Below, one piece after another: positions 34,010 to 39,613 of a stretch of 39,613 nucleotides of DNA; positions within the stretch are counted from its first letter, which is position 1, and the number at the start of each line of letters is the position of its first letter. The notes under the pieces were generated by a model, which saw only the letters and a program-made list of their open reading frames with translations, did no database searches and was not told the origin of the DNA. This stretch comes from Hassallia byssoidea VB512170 (lineage in GTDB: Bacteria > Cyanobacteriota > Cyanobacteriia > Cyanobacteriales > Nostocaceae): positions 35,434-75,046 of the forward strand of contig NZ_JTCM02000027.1 in NCBI RefSeq assembly GCF_000817785.2, read 5' to 3'. Made by a program: the position numbers and the translations under genes.

Positions 34010-34972
34010 ATGAATTTTAGTACTGCCTTACCGACTTTTGTAATTACACTCCGAGAAGGAGTAGAAGCTGCCCTTGTTGTCGGGATTGTGCTAGCTTTGC
34101 TAAAAAAAGCCAAGCAATCTCAACTCAACTCTTGGGTGTATGCTGGTGTGGGTGTTGGTATTGCCCTGAGTGCGCTGGTAGGTGTGTTGTTGAGTTGGGT
34201 AACGATCGCGCTAAGTGCGGCAAATCCGCAATACGCATCTGTGACAGAGGTTTTGCTAGAGGGATTTTTCTGCGTATTAGCGATCGCTATGCTCAGTTGG
34301 ATGCTCATCTGGATGACCAAACAAGCCAGATTTATGAAAGCTCAAGTTGAGGGAGCTGTCACAAGCGCTCTCAAAGCAGATAAGAATGCCGGGTGGGGCG
34401 TTTTTTGGTTAATTTTAATTGCCGTTCTTCGCGAAGGTTTTGAAACAGTTTTCTTTCTCGCTGCCAATTTTCAACAAGGATTCATGCCAGCTTTCGGTGC
34501 TATTAGCGGTTTACTAACGGCAATTGGTATTGGTGTGCTGATGTTTAAATGGGGTGTCAAAATTAACATTCGGCAATTTTTCCAGGTGATGGGCATTTTT
34601 TTGGTATTGATTGTTGCCGGGTTGGTAGTGACGGCACTGCAACGCTTTGATGAAGCTGCCGCTGCTTTGGCATTAAGCGATCGCGCTTCCCAAAGCCTTT
34701 GTTTTTATTACGAAAGGTTTACCAAAGTCCATTCTTGCATTTTGGGTCCGATGGTTTCAAATACCTCGAAAATCTTACCTGATGAACAATTCCCAGGCAT
34801 TATTCTCAAATCATTATTTGGCTACAGAGATCGTCTTTATCTCGTGCAAGCAGTAGGTTATGTAGTATTTTTAGTGACTATTGGCGGGACATATTTGCGT
34901 AGTATTACAGGTGGCAAGAGCGGGAAAAATCAGCCAGGTAAACAAAAATCTATGAGTTCCAGTTCTGATTAA
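34010..34972 (+). CDS. FTR1/EfeU-family high-affinity iron permease
   Basis: 320 residues from ATG at 34010 with seven membrane helices. Both iron-binding motifs of the family are present: REGVE (15-19) in helix 1 and REGFE (141-145) in helix 4. The TTG at 34004 is an alternative start two codons earlier. FTR1 permeases take up Fe3+ formed by an adjacent oxidase, as in yeast Fet3-Ftr1, or work with EfeO and EfeB. Here a multicopper oxidase and an EfeO-like lipoprotein lie upstream, so the cluster can be read as a mixture of the two systems. The upstream repeat array may influence translation. Confidence 0.92.
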   Translation: MNFSTALPTFVITLREGVEAALVVGIVLALLKKAKQSQLNSWVYAGVGVGIALSALVGVLLSWVTIALSAANPQYASVTEVLLEGFFCVLAIAMLSWMLIWMTKQARFMKAQVEGAVTSALKADKNAGWGVFWLILIAVLREGFETVFFLAANFQQGFMPAFGAISGLLTAIGIGVLMFKWGVKINIRQFFQVMGIFLVLIVAGLVVTALQRFDEAAAALALSDRASQSLCFYYERFTKVHSCILGPMVSNTSKILPDEQFPGIILKSLFGYRDRLYLVQAVGYVVFLVTIGGTYLRSITGGKSGKNQPGKQKSMSSSSD

Positions 34973-34987
34973 AAAAGTCTGCAAACG

Positions 34988-35020
34988 AGAAGTCGGGTTT
35001 CTTAAAGAAAGCCGACTTCT
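34988..35020. terminator. Hairpin AGAAGTCGG/CCGACTTCT, terminator or dispersed repeat
   Basis: Arms 34988-34996 and 35012-35020 with inner TTTCTT..AAGAAA pairing extend the stem. It is 15 bases after the permease stop codon and is the likely end of the iron unit. No long T-run follows. I recall this sequence as a common cyanobacterial repeat. Confidence 0.65.
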
Positions 35021-35074
35021 GAAGCTTTCAATATAAAATCAGAATTTGGGTTTTTGTTTAAAGTTCTTTGACTA

Positions 35075-35872
35075 ATGAAACAAGCAGAGGTTAAACAGTT
35101 ATTTATCCATCCAGTGAAGGGTTTAACACCATTAGCACAGGAATGTGTAACCTTAAAAGTTGGATATGGGATACCAGGCGATCGCTCTTTTGCGTTAATG
35201 TACAAGCAAGATGAAATAGACGTAGACTCTACTATTGTGCCGTGGATGAAGAAGCACAACTTCATCATGCAAAACGATTGGCACGGACTTGCAGCTTTAG
35301 ATTGCGAGTATGAAGAAACTAGCGGTATTCTCAGAGTCAAGCGTAAAGGTGTAGAATTATTGATTGGCGATACGAATACAGAAATCGGACGCGATCGCAT
35401 TTCCACATTTTTCACCGGCTATCTAGCAGGAATTTATCCCAGTCTTGCTGCTAGAAACGGCAAACGCGCACCCTTACAATTTGTGGGGATGTTCAAAGAA
35501 ACTCGCTATCCTGACAGAGAAGCAGTGCATATTTCTTTAGTTAGTCAAGCAACTATAGATAATTTAAGTCAATTAGCCAAACAAGAAATCGATGTCCGGC
35601 GTTTTCGTCCGAATATAGTTGTAGAAGGTGTACCCGCATGGAAAGAATTTGATTGGGTAGGGCAAGAAATGCAACTTGGTAGTGCGAGAATTGAGATAAG
35701 TGCCAGAATTAATCGCTGTTTAAATATAGACGTGCATCCAGAAACCGGAGAACGAGATATTGGATTGCTGACTTTACTACAAAAGCAATTTCACCACACC
35801 CAAACAGGAGTTTTAGCCAAAGTTATTAGTAATGGTGATGTAGCGATCGGCGATAATTTGCTCACTATATAA
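35075..35872 (+). CDS. MOSC-domain protein
   Basis: 265 residues. N-terminal beta-barrel (MOSC_N; LFIHPVKGLTPLAQECVTL, YGIPGDRSFAL) followed by a MOSC domain with RRFRPNIVVEG and a Cys in INRCLNIDVHPETGERD, the sulfur-carrying Cys of the family. MOSC proteins transfer sulfur or bind molybdenum cofactor, as in Moco sulfurase and mARC reductases. No redox domain is attached, so this would be a stand-alone sulfur carrier; the partner is unknown. ATG at 35075 is 55 bases after the preceding hairpin. The TAA stop forms the first bases of a MITE-like element. Confidence 0.87.
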   Translation: MKQAEVKQLFIHPVKGLTPLAQECVTLKVGYGIPGDRSFALMYKQDEIDVDSTIVPWMKKHNFIMQNDWHGLAALDCEYEETSGILRVKRKGVELLIGDTNTEIGRDRISTFFTGYLAGIYPSLAARNGKRAPLQFVGMFKETRYPDREAVHISLVSQATIDNLSQLAKQEIDVRRFRPNIVVEGVPAWKEFDWVGQEMQLGSARIEISARINRCLNIDVHPETGERDIGLLTLLQKQFHHTQTGVLAKVISNGDVAIGDNLLTI

Positions 35873-36028
35873 GAAACACATTCCTCAGCTCATACCATTT
35901 CTTGCGCGAATCGACGTAGAGACGTTCGGTCCGGAACGTCTCTACAAGGTTTATAATCGTTACCGAATATATTTATTAAGCGCAGCCTTACACAGAATTG
36001 GTATCACAGCCAGGGAATGTGTTTCTTA
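35870..36028. mobile_element. 159-bp MITE-like element with 15-bp terminal inverted repeats
   Basis: Ends TAAGAAACACATTCC (35870-35884) and GGAATGTGTTTCTTA (36014-36028) are perfectly complementary, and weaker pairing extends to about 30 bases (ATACCATTTC / AATTGGTAT side). The inside contains a GTAGAGACG palindrome (35916-35945). There is no reading frame. No target duplication is obvious. Confidence 0.65.
35916..35945. repeat. GTAGAGACGTTC palindromic repeat, copy 4
   Basis: 12-bp arms GTAGAGACGTTC (35916-35927) and GAACGTCTCTAC (35934-35945) around GGTCCG. It is nested in the MITE-like element. Confidence 0.9.
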
Positions 36029-36063
36029 GAAGATTAAGAATTAGCGCTATTAGGCACTTGTTA

Positions 36064-36642
36064 TCATTGAACTGTGAATCCTGGAGGTGCGATCGCATCT
36101 TCCAAATCAGCCCCTAGCAGGTTTGCCCCTTCTATTTTCGCATCTATTAGATTTGTTTTCTCCAAGTCTGCTTTTTGTAAGTTCGCTCCTAACAGATTCG
36201 CTCCTTGTAGGTTTGCCTTCTCTAGGTCTGCATCAAACAAATTTGCATTCTCTAAGTTTGCTCCTGCTATGTTTGCTTTACCTAAATCTGCTCCCTGTAA
36301 ATTTGCTCCTAACAAATTTGCTCCTTGTAAATTTGCCTTCTCGAAATCTGCATTTGCCAAGTTCGCATTTTGCAAGTTTGCTGCTTGCAAGTTAGCCGAA
36401 CTCAAGTCTGCTCCATTCAGGTTACACCCGACACATTCTTTGGTTTGTAACAAACGTTTCACATTTGCGCTTACAGACTGTATTGGCGATGCAATCGGGG
36501 ATATTATGGGAGCGGGTGTAGATGTTGTTTCTGATTGAGCTAAAGCGCTAGGCTGGTCAAGCAAAGAAAATCCGGCTACAAATACAATAAATACTGCCGA
36601 GACGACCCAGGAAGTTAATTTTTTTGCAATTGATTTAATCAT
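36064..36642 (-). CDS. Secreted pentapeptide repeat protein
   Basis: 192 residues. Signal peptide (SWVVSAVFIVFVAGFSLLDQ, ALAQ) and a Pro/Ser-rich spacer are followed by LQTKECVGCNLNGADLSSAN, which opens a run of about 22 A(D/N)LxX pentapeptides to residue 182. Such repeats fold into a right-handed four-sided beta-helix. The two Cys before the helix are often seen in cyanobacterial secreted members and may be lipid- or metal-linked or form a disulfide. No enzyme function is assigned. Nearly identical blocks (KANLQGANLLGANLQ occurs twice) show internal duplication. ATG at 36642; no clear ribosome site. Confidence 0.9.
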   Translation of the reverse strand: MIKSIAKKLTSWVVSAVFIVFVAGFSLLDQPSALAQSETTSTPAPIISPIASPIQSVSANVKRLLQTKECVGCNLNGADLSSANLQAANLQNANLANADFEKANLQGANLLGANLQGADLGKANIAGANLENANLFDADLEKANLQGANLLGANLQKADLEKTNLIDAKIEGANLLGADLEDAIAPPGFTVQ

Positions 36643-36830
36643 TTTAAATTTGTGGCTTTGCTTTTACAGAAGCCATCAGTAAAGTGCATAGTTTTCACTT
36701 TAAAGTAAGCTCATAGATTAAATCAAACATTATTTTTATTCAGATTTATAAATTAAAGTGATTAAAAAATATTTTCTCAAGTTTTTTGTCTAAACGGCTC
36801 TTTATTGGCAGCATCGCTGAGGAGTGTAAA

Positions 36831-39266
36831 TCATTTATCTTCAGCTATATCTGCCTCTGTTGTTTGCGGTATTTTCTTACTAAAATTGTGTAATTGGAAA
36901 CATGTAGACTGCAAAGAAGATTGCCTAATTTCCTCTACACTGTTATTGACAATCGAAAAACGAAGTTGAATAAACCCAAAAGCGGTAAGTTGCGACAGCA
37001 ATATCATCACTGCACTAAGTATAGCGATCGCCTTTAAGTGCTTGTTGCGTCTTTTTTGGATGCTACGCTTGACAAACTCCAACTCTGTTAAATTCAACCA
37101 GCCAATATCAGACTTAAGTAATTGCTGTACTAACGGCAAGCGAGGATCGTTATACCATAGAAGACCAACAGCCTTTTTATCGTGTTTTTGAGTTGCCCAT
37201 TTATTTGCAGTCGGTCTTAACTCTGTTTGCAATACTAAAGAAGCTAACTCTTGTTTTTTCCAGTTCAGCAGCTTTTGCCATTCCCGGATTAAAGCATCAT
37301 GAGCCGGCTCTACATATTCATTATTCTCTATATCGCGTCCTTTCACCAACAACCGCGCCGCCACAAAGCGCGAAATCACCAACTTTACCCGTGTATTTTC
37401 GGCTTGTGGATATTCCAGTTCCTTGCATAGCACACGTCTGCGTGTCAAATCGCTGCTACCCACCGCTACCATCCGCAGCATTACGTGCTTGATAGTTTGG
37501 GAGTAAGCGGGGTCAAGTTTAACTAACTCGTCATATTCAAAGTCTGCTCTTTTAGTAAGACTGCGCGTCACTCCCCCTAATTCTGCATAATCAGATTGAG
37601 TAATTGCCCGATTATTTCTTTTACCTTCTTTGACACTCTGAATATATTTCAGATACAGTTCACTCAAAGTAAAAGAAAGTAGCGGTAAAGCTCCCGGCAT
37701 CTGTACCACTTCATCAATTACTTCGTCTACTAAACTTGGCGGATCAAAATACATTACCTTGGCAGCGGCTGGTTCGACAATGCACGATCGCAATTCTTGA
37801 CGCGATATCTTTGGCATCACAAATCGTCCCGATTCCCAGTAAGGTTCTAAAGGTGTATTGCGAAATTGTGGTTCAAAGTCATTTCTGAGTGTCACCACAA
37901 TTCTTAACTGCTCGGGAAAAGCTTTTATTGCTCTTGCCAATCCTTCAAAGAATTTTTGACTTTCAGTTTCATCTTGGCAAACGGTAACTAATTCTTCAAA
38001 CTCGTCAATTACCAATAGGAATTTTGCCTGAGGATTCAAACGATACCATTCACCTACACTCTGATACAAATTCTGTAATTCTTGCTCAAAAGCTTTGTTT
38101 GGTTCCGCAAAAATTGGCAAATTTTCCTTGATCAGCGTTTTGTTTAAAGCCACAAAAGGCGATTCTCCCGGACGCACTGGAGCCAAAATGCGCCATTCTT
38201 GGTGGCTAGTCCCCAGCTTCAAATATGGAATTAATCCGGCTTTTACCAAACTAGATTTTCCCGAACCAGAAGCACCCAGCACTACCGTCAAGGGGCGATC
38301 GATCATGAATTCTGCCAGTTTGGAAATTAATTTATTTCTGCCGAAAAATAGCTGACTGTGTTCTTCTTCAAAAGATTTTAAACCCCGATAAGGATTAGTA
38401 TTTTTGGAAATTGCAGGTGCTGGGGCTAAATGATTGCGGTCAAAACTAGGAATGGGAAAGATGTAATCACCATCATCATGGTGTTTAAGGTGACGCAAGT
38501 TAGGGGTTTGTTTTGCGTTTATCTTATAGAACTCGCTCTGTAAATAGACAAAAAGTTCTGTTGCTGTAAGTAGACCGTCTTGACTCAAGTCAACTTCTCC
38601 TCTAAGTGCTTTGAGGAGAACGAGCGCAAAGGGAGAATGTCCATCATGTTCGCAGCGTTGTCCAAAAGGATATAAGCAATCAACAGCTTTTTCATCATCG
38701 CTTGCAGAGGTGATAACTTGCTGGGCACAACTAGAGATAAAGCGATCGTAGCGTTCGCGATAATGTATATTTTGCCGCACCGCTTCTCTGTCACCTGCCC
38801 AACGAAATGCCCCTGCAAAGCAGCAGTCGAGGATAATCAACAAATGACGACATGGCAGTTTTTGCAAAGCATCGTGCAGTCGCGTCATCGATAACCAAGT
38901 GCCGTCGTTATTCCAGCCTGCATCTTGGGGGACAAGAAAACCCGCAGGACCATCGGCGTTATCAAGGGTATCTAAGGCGATACCATGTCCGGCAAAATAG
39001 AAAAATAGTCTATCAGTTTCTTGAATTTCAATTTGGCTGCCATCAGGTAAAAATAGTTTGTGTTGTTCAAGAGCCGTCAATAGACTGTTGAATTTATCGC
39101 TATTAGCATCGCCATCTAACAGCAGCAGAACTTGGTATTCGTATTTGCTCTTTAAAGTAGCGGCGATTTCTTTAGCATCATTGACAGCAGTTTGCAGTGC
39201 CGGGATGCCATTGCTGTATTCATCGATGCCGATAACTACTGCTAGACTTCGTTTAATTTCTGCCAT
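36831..39266 (-). CDS. Caspase-like (peptidase C14) - nSTAND NTPase with C-terminal membrane helix
   Basis: 811 residues. Caspase/orthocaspase domain at 1-250: His94 in FYFAGHG and Cys148 in LDCCFAGAF. A linker leads to an nSTAND-type P-loop NTPase (about 291-700): NPYRGLKSFEEEHSQLFFGR, Walker A GASGSGKSS (331-339), and Walker B-like LLVIDEFEELV. A winged-helix-like part with RRRVLCKELE and EPAHDALIREW follows. One membrane helix (about 745-768) and 40 residues end the protein. Related proteins, from memory, usually go on into WD40 or TPR sensors after this helix; none is present. Such enzymes are linked to stress-induced or phage-induced cell death and cleave after Arg/Lys. ATG at 39266; single-gene unit. 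Confidence 0.9.
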   Translation of the reverse strand: MAEIKRSLAVVIGIDEYSNGIPALQTAVNDAKEIAATLKSKYEYQVLLLLDGDANSDKFNSLLTALEQHKLFLPDGSQIEIQETDRLFFYFAGHGIALDTLDNADGPAGFLVPQDAGWNNDGTWLSMTRLHDALQKLPCRHLLIILDCCFAGAFRWAGDREAVRQNIHYRERYDRFISSCAQQVITSASDDEKAVDCLYPFGQRCEHDGHSPFALVLLKALRGEVDLSQDGLLTATELFVYLQSEFYKINAKQTPNLRHLKHHDDGDYIFPIPSFDRNHLAPAPAISKNTNPYRGLKSFEEEHSQLFFGRNKLISKLAEFMIDRPLTVVLGASGSGKSSLVKAGLIPYLKLGTSHQEWRILAPVRPGESPFVALNKTLIKENLPIFAEPNKAFEQELQNLYQSVGEWYRLNPQAKFLLVIDEFEELVTVCQDETESQKFFEGLARAIKAFPEQLRIVVTLRNDFEPQFRNTPLEPYWESGRFVMPKISRQELRSCIVEPAAAKVMYFDPPSLVDEVIDEVVQMPGALPLLSFTLSELYLKYIQSVKEGKRNNRAITQSDYAELGGVTRSLTKRADFEYDELVKLDPAYSQTIKHVMLRMVAVGSSDLTRRRVLCKELEYPQAENTRVKLVISRFVAARLLVKGRDIENNEYVEPAHDALIREWQKLLNWKKQELASLVLQTELRPTANKWATQKHDKKAVGLLWYNDPRLPLVQQLLKSDIGWLNLTELEFVKRSIQKRRNKHLKAIAILSAVMILLSQLTAFGFIQLRFSIVNNSVEEIRQSSLQSTCFQLHNFSKKIPQTTEADIAEDK

Positions 39267-39524
39267 ACATGCAATCTTGACAAAAGTTTTAATATATGCA
39301 GCGGTAAGTTATACCTTATTAACTGAACTTTCGTTCAGCAAGTATTGCTTGCCTTATATATTGTTTTAGGTGTGAGCCAAATCAAGTTATGCACATGTAA
39401 GGCAGATATCGGCAAGATGTAACAACACTTGGCGTTGCTGAATTTATACCAATTCAGGACTTACGCACTCATCTCGCCGTCACCATTGAATTTACGTAGG
39501 GGCAATTCATGAATTGCCCTTGGA
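39267..39524. other. Intergenic region with two adjacent hairpins and a palindrome
   Basis: Two small hairpins follow each other, CTGAAC..GTTCAG (39323-39338) and GCAAG..CTTGC (39338-39352). The stretch ATACCAATTC AGGACTTACG near 39449 resembles ends of small cyanobacterial repeats. No gene was recognised. The promoter of the caspase gene should lie at the left side. Confidence 0.45.
39499..39518. repeat. 20-bp perfect palindrome GGGCAATTCATGAATTGCCC
   Basis: The centre is at the middle of ATTCATGAAT. It is flanked by AGG and TTGG, and I recall similar palindromes as dispersed elements in cyanobacterial genomes. Only one copy is present in this window. Confidence 0.75.
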
Positions 39525-39613
39525 ATGAACGTGGACAAAAATGGACAGCCTTCTACACAGACTGTCTATGATGCTGCACGAACAACTAAGAACAAGGCTG
39601 TCAATGAGTGTCT
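39525..39613 (+). CDS. Possible start of an unidentified gene (runs off the window)
   Basis: A frame from ATG at 39525 stays open for 29 codons to the window end (MNVDKNGQPSTQTVYDAART at the start). No ribosome site is visible and the sequence is too short to recognise a family. It may be chance. Confidence 0.2.
   Translation, partial: MNVDKNGQPSTQTVYDAARTTKNKAVNEC

Noticed and set aside
36074-36538. 154- and 102-residue plus-strand frames opposite the pentapeptide gene
   Set aside because: Mirror translations of the pentapeptide codons (FAPNRFAPC and similar), not a real gene.

Overview
The window reads as a chromosomal segment of a filamentous, probably heterocyst-forming cyanobacterium. 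Support from the sequence: frequent GCGATCGC (HIP1) octamers, arrays of degenerate heptamer repeats (STRRs) between genes, several families of short palindromic repeats, an SLH/OprB-type porin, WD40 and pentapeptide repeat proteins, a very large PAS/hybrid histidine kinase and a caspase-nSTAND protein. No rRNA, tRNA, CRISPR array or complete insertion sequence was recognised.

Layout. 1-2.2 kb: the 3' end of a WD40 repeat gene, a 21-bp repeat array, a VapBC-type toxin-antitoxin pair flanked by about 50-bp direct repeats, and a Txe/YoeB-YefM pair on the other strand. 2.3-8.2 kb (minus strand): a 1361-residue hybrid sensor kinase and a beta-propeller/transglutaminase-like protein. 8.5-16.5 kb: a P-type (Ca2+-type) ATPase, recF, a small unknown gene, an MgtC/SapB membrane protein and a PEP-synthase-like protein. 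16.6-24.4 kb (mostly minus strand): remnant of a GntR/FCD regulator, a secreted protein, a bacterial eRF1-like (baeRF) protein, a DUF1361 membrane protein, a secreted protein with TPI repeats, an SLH/OprB porin and a small lipoprotein.

24.7-35 kb is a metal-transport island. Two ECF-type nickel/cobalt transporters face each other tail to tail with two bases between their stop codons: CbiM/NikM, PDGLE protein, CbiQ and CbiO on the plus strand, and CbiM-CbiN-CbiQ-CbiO on the minus strand. Divergent from the second begins a likely iron module: a Tat-exported two-domain multicopper oxidase, an HHH plus EfeO-like lipoprotein, a bacterioferritin-like protein and an FTR1/EfeU-type permease. Together these could oxidise, bind, import and store iron. 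A strong sigma70-like promoter and a Fur-like site lie in this module.

35-39.6 kb: a MOSC-domain protein, a 159-bp MITE-like element with perfect 15-bp terminal inverted repeats, a secreted pentapeptide repeat protein, a caspase-nSTAND protein with a C-terminal membrane segment, and an unassigned open frame running off the end.

The strongest cross-cutting signal is how often short repeats enter genes. They form an internal linker and the C-terminus of the histidine kinase, a loop of RecF, the linker of the porin, the N-terminus of the TPI-repeat protein, the C-terminus of CbiO and possibly the stop codon of the MOSC gene.
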